Assembly (NCBI GenBank): GCA_030267565.1
Contig: BRXU01000002.1
Location: forward strand, 5,393,501-5,457,500
DNA length: 64,000 nucleotides
Direction of reading: 5' to 3'
Source of the DNA: Pleodorina starrii
Taxonomy: Eukaryota > Chlorophyta > Chlorophyceae > Chlamydomonadales > Volvocaceae
Shown: positions 45,088 to 53,073 of the stretch, in pieces
Numbering within the stretch: the stretch's first letter is position 1
Layout of the letters: each line of letters starts with the position of its first letter
Translations under genes and position numbers: made by a program
The notes under the pieces: generated by a model
Seen by the model: the letters and a program-made list of their open reading frames with translations, nothing else
What the model was told of the DNA's origin: nothing
Database searches by the model: none

Positions 45088-45441
45088 TGTAAGACTCTAC
45101 TAGTCTTCCCAGGATCTTTCTAAGGTAACTCACCGAGGATCGGGTTAGAGTTCGGTTCTTATTATGCGGAAGCGTAGATTGTTTACCGAATAGCGTGTTA
45201 TAGATAAGATACATATCACAGTAGGTGGTATCAACAGATACCGTGTAAGAACATTGAAGAGTAATTCTCTGTCGTCTCCACGTAGAGCGACGCCTTAATG
45301 CGTACTCCAGATGCGTACCATTCCGCAGTACAACTGCTAACGGAAAGGTAACAGGTACTTTATTGGCTCGTTCCTCCGCCAGGACGTGAGACCAATATAA
45401 CACTATTAAAATAGCGTTAAGTTCGTGCAAGCAAGCTTACA
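45088..45441 (-). repeat. 3' LTR of the gypsy element
   Basis: 354 bases; on the plus strand TGTAAGACTC...GCAAGCTTACA. The polypurine tract (AAAGGGGGGGAG on the minus strand) abuts it at 45442-45453. Confidence 0.95.
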
Positions 45442-46016
45442 CTCCCCCCCTTTGAAGCGAACCGTCCCCGGGAGCAGCGTGCCACTTGTGAAAGTGGAAC
45501 GTCATAATCTCGCAGGTAAACAATATTAAGCAACATGCCTTGGCATTACGTGTGTGCTTGAGCGATCAAGCCAGATAGAACTCGCTCATTTTGGCAAGGG
45601 TGGGTTTCACAAGGGTCCACTTGCCGTTTCCCGTGGTCCGTGCACAGTCACGTATGCCAGGTATTTCGCGTGGTCTTTTCCCGTGGTCCAGGCATGTGCT
45701 TGTTTTTCGCATAGGGACATGTCCCGCGAACGGTCGCAAGCAGCACCAGGCGTACTTTAGGCGGTGTTAACCGCTTAATTTCGGTCCTCTGTCACGAGAC
45801 ACGTGACAGGCTGCTGTTGAGGCACGTACGACAATGATAGGTGTACTTTAGGCGGTTGCTTAATTTCCATCCTCATTCACGAGACACGTGAAAGATTGTG
45901 CGTACGAGTACGGCAACGATAGGCTTACTTTAGGCGGTGGACCGCTGAATTTCGGACCTCATCCATGAGACACATGGAAGGTTGCACGTACCGGGGTTGC
46001 GTTAGGGAGCCGCAAA
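45442..46016 (-). other. 3' untranslated region of the gypsy element with polypurine tract and tandem repeats
   Basis: After the pol stop, three imperfect units of 80-90 bases start at about 45752, 45843 and 45924 (plus-strand phrase TTTAGGCGGT). Each has a CACGAGACACGTGA-type palindrome. The polypurine tract closes the region next to the LTR. Confidence 0.7.
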
Positions 46017-49000
46017 TCAGCGCATGATCTGTTTGCGTGTGCGCTTGGAGCGCCGGATTTGTTGCGGTGGTTTGACCGCGAGGGCGTCCAAGTACTGGTC
46101 GACGAGTTCCTCCACGAGGGAGTCCTCCCGGAGGGATTTCTCGGGTTCCCACGAGTTGTGCTCGGGGCCGTAACCCTCCCACTTGACCAGGAAGTCGCGA
46201 ACCGTGTGGTTGCCAACTTTCCGATCACGGTGGTCGATAATAGCTTGCACTGTCCAGTAGGCGTTGCCACCATCGTCGATGAATTGCGGTGGTGGTGGTT
46301 GGTATACGCCTGAACTTCGGTAGGGTTTCAGTAAGGATACGTGAAACACCGGATGTATTTTGTACCCTGGAGGAAGCGTTAACCGATAGGCGACCTTTCC
46401 CACGGTTGCCTCGACCGTGAAAGGGCCTATGAACTTGGGGTAAAGCTTCTTCGCTCCGGGACCTTTGAGCGCAATGTTCTTTGTGCTTAACAGAACGGAG
46501 TCACCCACGGCGAAGGTTGCATCCTGCCGGGATTTGTCAGCGGCGTTCTTTTGCCTGTCCTGGGCCTTTTGAAGGGCGGCACGAGCTCTCTGAAGCCTTT
46601 CTGACATATCCTTAGCAAAGGATGCCGCCTGAGGAACCTTGGAGCCGAGAACAGAGATGTTTCCGGGCTCCCGTGGCGTGTGCGGCGTCCATAGTTTAAA
46701 GGGCGCCGTGCCAATCGACTTGTTCATCGAGTTGTTGATTGCGAACTCGATCAACGGTAAATGTTGGTCCCAATCGTCTTGTTTGGGATTCACATAGTGT
46801 CGAAGGGTTTCCTCTAACAAACGGTTCATGCGTTCCGTTTGGCCGTCAGTTTGCGGGTGGTAAGCGGTACTGAGTCGTACCTTCGTACCGAGCAGACGTT
46901 GAATCTCAGCCCAGAATTTTCCCGCGAATTGGGAACCTCTGTCTGAGACGATATCGTCTGGTAACCCGTGATGGCGGAAGACGTTCTGTATATAGAGGTG
47001 GGCCACACCCTCTGCGTCAACCGTGGTGTGTGTGGGAGCAAAGTGGGTCATTTTGCTCAGCCGATCCACAAACACAACAATTGCGTCGTAACCAGAGGTT
47101 GTGGTGGGGAGCTGGGTGATCAAGTCCAGTGTGACACTTCCCCATACCCGTTTGGGTACTGGTAAAGGTTGCAGCAGCCCACGCGGCTTCGTGGTGGAGG
47201 CTTTGTTACGCTGGCACTGCGGGCAACGGTTTACGTACTGTGATACGTCTGCGTCCAGACGCGGCCACCAGTACACCCGTTTAAGCGCCTCCTGAGTGCG
47301 TTCAGGCCCTCGATGCCCGCTGGCAGCACCGTCGTGATGCTCAGCTATAAGCAGGCGGCGTAACGCGTCAACGTTGGGGGCCACCACCTGGTCACCCCTG
47401 TAGTACAGTCCGTTGACTTTTTGCAACCGTTTTACGTTGGTCTTGTTCCGGAACCATGAGTCGTACCGGTAACCAGCGCTGATTCGCTTACGGATATCAG
47501 TACTGATTGCAGACCGAGAGAGTAATGCGACCATAGGCTGACCCAGGGGTTGAGACATGTCCGCTGTGGACATCTCCGGTGCCCCTTCATAAATGCGGCT
47601 AAGAGGGTCGGCCACGTTGATCCTGCCTGGCTTGTAGGACCAATGAATCTTCTGGTCCTGTAGGAACGAGATCCACCGAGCTTGACGGCGTGAGAGCAAG
47701 CCGTTAGCCTTCAGTGAGTCCAGGTAAGTCAAGGGCTGGTGGTCAGTCACGACTGTCACATCAGGCGCGCCCTCGAGATAGCAACGCCACTCTTGTAACG
47801 CGTGAATGACACCCAAGGCCTCCTGGTCGGTGGTTGTGTAATTGCGCTCTGCCGGCGTGAACCGGTGAGAAAGGTATGCAATTGCTCTGTTGTCTTGCAA
47901 TAAGACGGCTCCCGTTCCGTAAATGGAAGCATCTGACCAAACTTCGAAGGGTTTGTTCAGGTCAGGCAGGGCCAAAACTGGCGCATTGATCAGTGCACGC
48001 TTGACGCCATCAAACGCTGTTTGGCAATCGTCACACCAATGCCAGGCGCGTTTTTCGCTCGTGATAGCTGTAAGCGGGGCCACCAGGGAGGAATATCCCT
48101 GAACGAATCGCCGAAAGTAGTTGGCGAGACCTAAGAAGCTGCGAAGCTGCTTCAGGTTGGTGGGCGTCGGCCAGTCACGAATGACTTGGATTTTACTTTC
48201 ATCCACTTTAAGGCCGTCTCTGCCCACAATGTGGCCAAGAAACTTCAACTCAGGCTTGTTGAAGGCGCACTTAGTAAGCTTAGCCTTGAACCCTTGCTTT
48301 TGGAGGATAGTAAGTACGGTTTGGAGATGTACTACATGTTCCTCAGGTGTTTTGGAAAACACAAGCAAGTCGTCCAAATAAACGAGGACGAACTTTCCGA
48401 GATGTTCGCGAAACATTGCGTTCATCGTAGCTTGGAAAGTGGCCGGTGCGTTGGTTAAACCAAAGCACAACACCTTGAAGGCGAATTGCCCTTCGGGTGT
48501 GATGAAGGACGTTTTAGGAATGTCCTCTTTAGTGATCCGCAGTTGGTGATACCCAGACTGGAGATCAATGGAGCTGAAGATGCGCGCGCCGGAAAGCTGA
48601 TCGAACAGTTCCTGGATATTCGGCATTGGATAACGCCGTTTAACAGTAATTTTGTTGAGCTCATGGTAATCGAGTACCATGCGCAATTTGAATCCGGTTG
48701 GAGAGTCGGGGTCTCGTTTACGGACAAAAATTACTGGCGCGCCGAAAGGAGAGTTAGAAGGCTCGATGAAACCCTTCTGCAGCAAGTCGGCAATTTGCCG
48801 TTTGCACTCGGCCCTTTCGTCTGGTGACAGGCGATATGCGCGTTTTGCTGGAGGATTCGCGCCGGGAACAAGAGGAATGGTGTGCTCGACACCCTCGTCC
48901 TGCTCGCGAATGCCTGTAATTTCTGCAAAGACGTCCTTGTATTTCGAAAGGAGTGCTTGCAGCTGGTGATCGGGCACCAGGTCGGGTGGCTGTGGTCCTG

Positions 49001-50372
49001 AAACGGACCCGCCGACTGCAGTCGTTGCCACCTCAGGTGTTGGTTGTGCTGTCCCGCCAGCGTCGGGGTACTCGTCGGTTTCAGGCCGTACGAGCATCAA
49101 GAACGCGTCCGCGCCCTTGCGGATCGACTTGGCTGCTTGTTTCGCAGTCAGAAGGTCGACCGACGTCGCTGCAAACAGGGTGGCGGTGACCCAATTCATG
49201 AGTCGTGCCGGCTCCGAGAGCCCCTGTGCGTATTTAGGCCGCAACACGATTGACCTGCTGCCTTTGACCAAGGTGAGGGTATCCGTGTTCCAACACATGC
49301 GAGCCTTGCGACGTTTCAACCAATCCGTGCCGAGAATGATACCGGCGGGGCCGATACCATCCTTCATGACCAACAGGCGAACTGAGTCCCTGAAGGCGCC
49401 GATTTTGATGGGAATGTTGACTTCCCCGAGAAGCGGATGTGGCTTCCCGTCGGCGAGGCGAACGGAGGTTGTGTTGGACGGTTGTGCTGTGATCCCTAGA
49501 GCGGAAATGAACGCCTTGGGAACAAACCCGTCAGCGGTGCCTTTCGTGTTGGCGCCGCTATCCACTAGTACGGTCGCCGGCTTCGAGGAAGCGAGGCAGT
49601 CGAACGTCATGGAGTGCGTAGTGTCACTGCCGTCGAAGGACTGAAGTGACGCCACGGTTGCTGGAGAATCGTACCACAGCTGTACGGGGTAAGGGGTTGG
49701 GGGCATAGGAAGGCGCCCAACACCACCTTTGCCGTTTGCTGATACTAGCAACTGAGTACCAGCTGGCAGTTCTTCAACGAGCTTGTAGCGAAGCTGTTGA
49801 AAGTAGCGCGTCAAGTGTGGGAACTTGGGGACCACGAACAGTGCACACGTGTGCTGTGGGTCCTGGCGCTTGCAACGTTCGTAGTGCTGCTGATAGGAAC
49901 GCACGTTTTGGGGTGCTACACAGCACCAGAGGGCTTCACCAGCGACATTTTGCAAGTAAAACGTTTCTGGTGTGGCAAAGCGTGAGCACAGAGCATTCGT
50001 GCCGTGGGGATTACATGCGGCGTCGTACGAAAATACGACACCCAGCAAGGTCTGCAGTCTGGTGAAAATGGACGGAGCCACCATGCGATCAGGTGCGTTC
50101 AGTAAAAACGACGACGACCTGGCAGCCTTCTCAGTCACACTAACACCATTCCGCTGGACAGCCGCGATGGCTGGGCCTGACTCACCAACAGCAGGCATTT
50201 CTGCCGCTGCTACGTTGGAATCGTCCGGAATCTCCGAGGCAGGTCCAGAGGCAAGTGCCGAAACAAGGACACCATGAATTGCCTCAGCTGTCCACCCATG
50301 GCCGCTATGACATGCGAAAAGGTTAGGCTCTTGCGGCATTGCAGCCGCGCCCTCAGCCCACGCGCCAACCAC
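46017..50372 (-). CDS. pol: Gypsy Pol: degenerate MTase-like domain, protease, RT, RNase H, integrase, chromodomain
   Basis: 1,451 codons, intact. From the N-terminus: a region reading YDAACNPHGTNALCSRF and CALFVVPKFPHL that resembles Dam-type DNA adenine methyltransferases, with the NPPF/Y motif replaced by CVAP (inference); an aspartic protease (VLVDSGANT, about 49560); reverse transcriptase (FSSIDLQSGYHQL; VYLDDLLVF at about 48355-48385); RNase H (VWSDASIYGTGAVL, TTDQEALGVIHAL); an HHCC zinc finger (HHDGAASGHRG ... CPQCQR, about 47200-47340); the integrase core (LDLITQLP, FVDRLSKM, YHPQTDGQTERMNRLLEE); and a chromodomain (FLVKWEGYGPEHNSWEPE, about 46130-46200). Pol follows gag in the same frame after one TAG, with no Met of its own near the junction (the first is 12 codons on), so expression by stop-codon readthrough is likely. 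Confidence 0.95.
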   Translation of the reverse strand: MVGAWAEGAAAMPQEPNLFACHSGHGWTAEAIHGVLVSALASGPASEIPDDSNVAAAEMPAVGESGPAIAAVQRNGVSVTEKAARSSSFLLNAPDRMVAPSIFTRLQTLLGVVFSYDAACNPHGTNALCSRFATPETFYLQNVAGEALWCCVAPQNVRSYQQHYERCKRQDPQHTCALFVVPKFPHLTRYFQQLRYKLVEELPAGTQLLVSANGKGGVGRLPMPPTPYPVQLWYDSPATVASLQSFDGSDTTHSMTFDCLASSKPATVLVDSGANTKGTADGFVPKAFISALGITAQPSNTTSVRLADGKPHPLLGEVNIPIKIGAFRDSVRLLVMKDGIGPAGIILGTDWLKRRKARMCWNTDTLTLVKGSRSIVLRPKYAQGLSEPARLMNWVTATLFAATSVDLLTAKQAAKSIRKGADAFLMLVRPETDEYPDAGGTAQPTPEVATTAVGGSVSGPQPPDLVPDHQLQALLSKYKDVFAEITGIREQDEGVEHTIPLVPGANPPAKRAYRLSPDERAECKRQIADLLQKGFIEPSNSPFGAPVIFVRKRDPDSPTGFKLRMVLDYHELNKITVKRRYPMPNIQELFDQLSGARIFSSIDLQSGYHQLRITKEDIPKTSFITPEGQFAFKVLCFGLTNAPATFQATMNAMFREHLGKFVLVYLDDLLVFSKTPEEHVVHLQTVLTILQKQGFKAKLTKCAFNKPELKFLGHIVGRDGLKVDESKIQVIRDWPTPTNLKQLRSFLGLANYFRRFVQGYSSLVAPLTAITSEKRAWHWCDDCQTAFDGVKRALINAPVLALPDLNKPFEVWSDASIYGTGAVLLQDNRAIAYLSHRFTPAERNYTTTDQEALGVIHALQEWRCYLEGAPDVTVVTDHQPLTYLDSLKANGLLSRRQARWISFLQDQKIHWSYKPGRINVADPLSRIYEGAPEMSTADMSQPLGQPMVALLSRSAISTDIRKRISAGYRYDSWFRNKTNVKRLQKVNGLYYRGDQVVAPNVDALRRLLIAEHHDGAASGHRGPERTQEALKRVYWWPRLDADVSQYVNRCPQCQRNKASTTKPRGLLQPLPVPKRVWGSVTLDLITQLPTTTSGYDAIVVFVDRLSKMTHFAPTHTTVDAEGVAHLYIQNVFRHHGLPDDIVSDRGSQFAGKFWAEIQRLLGTKVRLSTAYHPQTDGQTERMNRLLEETLRHYVNPKQDDWDQHLPLIEFAINNSMNKSIGTAPFKLWTPHTPREPGNISVLGSKVPQAASFAKDMSERLQRARAALQKAQDRQKNAADKSRQDATFAVGDSVLLSTKNIALKGPGAKKLYPKFIGPFTVEATVGKVAYRLTLPPGYKIHPVFHVSLLKPYRSSGVYQPPPPQFIDDGGNAYWTVQAIIDHRDRKVGNHTVRDFLVKWEGYGPEHNSWEPEKSLREDSLVEELVDQYLDALAVKPPQQIRRSKRTRKQIMR

Positions 50373-50375
50373 CTA
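50373..50375 (-). promoter_or_regulatory. In-frame TAG between gag and pol: candidate readthrough site
   Basis: The minus strand reads ...CAG TCC AAA TAG GTG GTT GGC...; gag and pol are otherwise one open frame of 2,076 codons. Readthrough of a single UAG is used by some retroelements to make Gag-Pol. The alternative is a chance nonsense mutation in a formerly fused gag-pol. Confidence 0.6.
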
Positions 50376-52244
50376 TTTGGACTGGTACTTCTGGAAAACG
50401 GCCTGCAACTCCGCCTGCAGCTGGGCGGCGTCCCCCTTCTTGCGGCCGCCGTGCGCGTCACGCTTCTTGGGCTTTCCGCCGTGGTTGCCGCGCTTGTTGC
50501 CGCCCTTGCCCTGGGATGGCCGGTTGTTGCCACCACCGCCGCCACCGTTGTTCTTGTGGATGCCACCCTTCACGGACAAGCGGGGCGGATCAGAGTGGGC
50601 AGCGTTCAGATCAGCGGATTTGGTGGTGGTGTACTTGCTTTCCGCGAGTGCCACCCCCAGAGTGTACTTGATGAGGGCCTCGACATCAGTCCAAGGTGCA
50701 CCAGACACTGGCTGGAAATCCACTTTTTTCCTGAGCGCGGGTTGCAGGCCCATTTTGAACCAAGAAATGCGGTCGTACATGCTCATTTCGCCCACGTGTT
50801 GCATCACGAGGCGGTACGAAGCGACATATGCCTGGATGGTGCTGGTCTGCTTAACTTCTCCGTTATGCAGGCGCTTGCGTGCGTCTTCCGGTGTGTCACG
50901 GTACGGGTGATCCCACTGAATGAGGAAATCGGTGCGCAACTCTTCGACAGTGGGGTTGCGTCCCTTTGCGCGCCAGTCGCGCATGTACACCATGCACCAC
51001 TGCTGCGCGTCACCCGCTAGGTGGAAGATGAAGTGTGTCACCGGGTCGACACCACGCATCACCAAGTACGTCACCAGGACATCGAACCAGGTCCGCACAC
51101 ACGTGATGTGTTTGTCCATGACCCCCGTGAAATGCTTGAAGGGAATGCGGTCCTCACGTGTGGGGCCCGATGGCGCGGCCGTCCCTGCCGTGGGTGTTGG
51201 GATAGGAGGTGGCGGTGGCACCAAGCCCGTGTGTGGATGTGGCACCACGCCCTCCTGCCCCGCTGCAAGGGAACCCTGGCCCTGGGTGTGTTCGACTCCT
51301 CCCACACTAGGTCGCAGTGGTTCCGGGTTGCTTACCCCGGCCTGGTTGAGGATGGGCGCCAGGAAGTCTGGCGTCGGTCGGCTGAGCTTCCACTCAGCAA
51401 TGCCCTCGTACAGGCGCTTCAGCTCAGGCGTCGTCAGGAGGGGATGACTCCCCTTGGCCAGCTCGTGGTTTATGAACATGGCCGCCGAGTTGGTGAGGCC
51501 CGGCGCCTCGAAGCAGCAGACGTACTTCTGTACAAAAGGCTGGTGCGCCCACGCGTGAAGGTGCTCCTTCAGGGGCTGCTCCCGGTCGGCCGCTGAGGTA
51601 CCCGCCATTCCGGCGAGACCGGCCGCACCCGCCAGCGCATCAGCGAAGGTGCGCTGAGTCGGCTGCTGCTGGCCCTCCGGCGTCTTCGCGAAGCGGACGG
51701 TGGGCGACTCGCGCCGAGCCGCGTGCTGCACGCCAAAAGCCGGCAGCTCCTCCTTCTGCACCTGGCCGTCTTCCATTTCCGCGTCGTCCTCATCGGAGCT
51801 GGAGCCGGCGTCCTCGGTGGCCGCCCGCTTGGCGCCGGCTTGCGCTTGCGCTACGACCGCGATTGCGGCAGCCGCAGCATCCGCGGCTTGCTGCCTCGCG
51901 ATGTGGAGTTCCGACTTCGTGTTGTTATGCTCCTCCTGCAGCTGAGCAAGCTTTTGCTGCATTAGGTTTTGCTGTTGCAGCAACTGCTCAACCTGCTGCT
52001 GCGTTATGGGAGGCGTGTTGGACTCCATTTGCTTAGCAGACAAGGAAGTCTCCAGAGCGTCGACGCGCTCCTGCGCTTCCTCTGCAGTGCTCGGAAGGGA
52101 GTCGATGCCAACGGCCGTCGCCGCGTCACGCAGCTGCGCAGCCGTGAGGCCCTTCGTCTGTGGAGGGGCCACATCATTAAGAACGGCAGTTTGTTGAATG
52201 ATCTGGCGCCAGAGTTTTTTGAGGTTTGTGCTGATTTTAGCCAT
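50373..52244 (-). CDS. gag: Gypsy Gag
   Basis: 623 residues from Met 52244 to TAG at 50375-50373. Residues 50-140 are Gln/Glu/Ala-rich and probably coiled coil (QQQVEQLLQQQNLMQQKLAQ). An acidic stretch (SSSDEDDAEMED) follows. Residues about 380-530 form the retrotransposon Gag capsid domain (HITCVRTWFDVLVTYLV, AGDAQQWCMVYMRDW, LRTDFLIQWDHPY, RISWFKMGLQPALRKKV). The C-terminus is a Gly/Lys/Arg-rich nucleic-acid-binding tail (GGNKRGNHGGKPKKRDAHGG) that replaces the usual CCHC zinc knuckle, which is absent. The TAG stop is followed without frame change by pol. Confidence 0.92.
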   Translation of the reverse strand: MAKISTNLKKLWRQIIQQTAVLNDVAPPQTKGLTAAQLRDAATAVGIDSLPSTAEEAQERVDALETSLSAKQMESNTPPITQQQVEQLLQQQNLMQQKLAQLQEEHNNTKSELHIARQQAADAAAAAIAVVAQAQAGAKRAATEDAGSSSDEDDAEMEDGQVQKEELPAFGVQHAARRESPTVRFAKTPEGQQQPTQRTFADALAGAAGLAGMAGTSAADREQPLKEHLHAWAHQPFVQKYVCCFEAPGLTNSAAMFINHELAKGSHPLLTTPELKRLYEGIAEWKLSRPTPDFLAPILNQAGVSNPEPLRPSVGGVEHTQGQGSLAAGQEGVVPHPHTGLVPPPPPIPTPTAGTAAPSGPTREDRIPFKHFTGVMDKHITCVRTWFDVLVTYLVMRGVDPVTHFIFHLAGDAQQWCMVYMRDWRAKGRNPTVEELRTDFLIQWDHPYRDTPEDARKRLHNGEVKQTSTIQAYVASYRLVMQHVGEMSMYDRISWFKMGLQPALRKKVDFQPVSGAPWTDVEALIKYTLGVALAESKYTTTKSADLNAAHSDPPRLSVKGGIHKNNGGGGGGNNRPSQGKGGNKRGNHGGKPKKRDAHGGRKKGDAAQLQAELQAVFQKYQSK

Positions 52245-52719
52245 GATGGCCGCGGTCTAGACGACGCGGAAGGTCGAAGCAAGATCGCAAAATCAGACAG
52301 ATAACAATACTCTATAGCTTTTATGTTAGCTATATGGCGCGATAAAAGCGACCGTCGCTAGAAGTGCTTTACGAGTCGCTGATGCGGCGGCGAGGAAGCA
52401 AAGCTTCTCAGCCAACGTCGCAAAATGCGCCGTTATAAAGGCAGCCGTAAATGCGTAGAAGCCGAGGCTTCGTAGCAGGCACCAGGCGCGGCTCACGAAG
52501 AGCACAGGCGCAGCTCACAAGGAGCGCAGCCGGGGCGCAGCTCGCGAAGAGCGCAGCCCAAGGCGCAGCTACTCGGGTAGCAAGCTTCCAAAGGAAGCGT
52601 AGCTACAAGTGGCAGGGCCACTTGCCGCCGAAGCGGGAAGCGAAGCTTCCGCTCGGGGCGCCGCCGAGAGCGCAGCCGATCCTACTACTATGAGTCCTTA
52701 GTTAGAACTCGATACCACT
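52245..52719 (-). other. 5' leader of the gypsy element with primer-binding site and GGCGCAGCTC repeats
   Basis: Immediately after the LTR on the minus strand comes AGTGGTATCGAGTTCTAAC (52719-52701), the putative primer-binding site. The stretch 52380-52690 then contains at least four copies of a GGCGCAGCTCxCGAAGAGCGCAGC-type unit (plus strand, at about 52487, 52508, 52534, 52561), plus GAAGCTTC palindromes. The units can pair with each other, so a structured leader (packaging or translation signal) is plausible. Confidence 0.65.
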
Positions 52720-53073
52720 TGTAAGACTCTACTAGTCTTCCCAGGATCTTTCTAAGGTAACTCACCGAGGATCGGGTTAGAGTTCGGTTCTTATTATGCG
52801 GAAGCGTAGATTGTTTACCGAATAGCGTGTTATAGATAAGATACATATCACAGTAGGTGGTATCAACAGATACCGTGTAAGAACATTGAAGAGTAATTCT
52901 CTGTCGTCTCCACGTAGAGCGACGCCTTAATGCGTACTCCAGATGCGTACCATTCCGCAGTACAACTGCTAACGGAAAGGTAACAGGTACTTTATTGGCT
53001 CGTTCCTCCGCCAGGACGTGAGACCAATATAACACTATTAAAATAGCGTTAAGTTCGTGCAAGCAAGCTTACA
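52720..53073 (-). repeat. 5' LTR of the gypsy element
   Basis: Same 354 bases as 45088-45441 with no difference seen. It contains the element's promoter by position. Confidence 0.95.

Larger units (their letters stand above)
45088..53073 (-). mobile_element. Complete Ty3/gypsy chromovirus retrotransposon (7,986 bp)
   Basis: Two 354-base LTRs, identical by eye; TGTAAGC...CTTACA tips; primer-binding site and polypurine tract in place; intact gag and pol; 5-base CTGGG target duplication. The order protease, reverse transcriptase, RNase H, integrase, chromodomain is that of Ty3/gypsy chromoviruses. All parts needed for transposition are present, so the copy is young and may be functional. It sits on the minus strand in the same orientation as the LINE it interrupts. 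Confidence 0.95.

Noticed and set aside
46017..52244. Plus-strand frames of 70-250 codons opposite gag and pol
   Set aside because: Antisense shadows of the gypsy coding strand without own domains.
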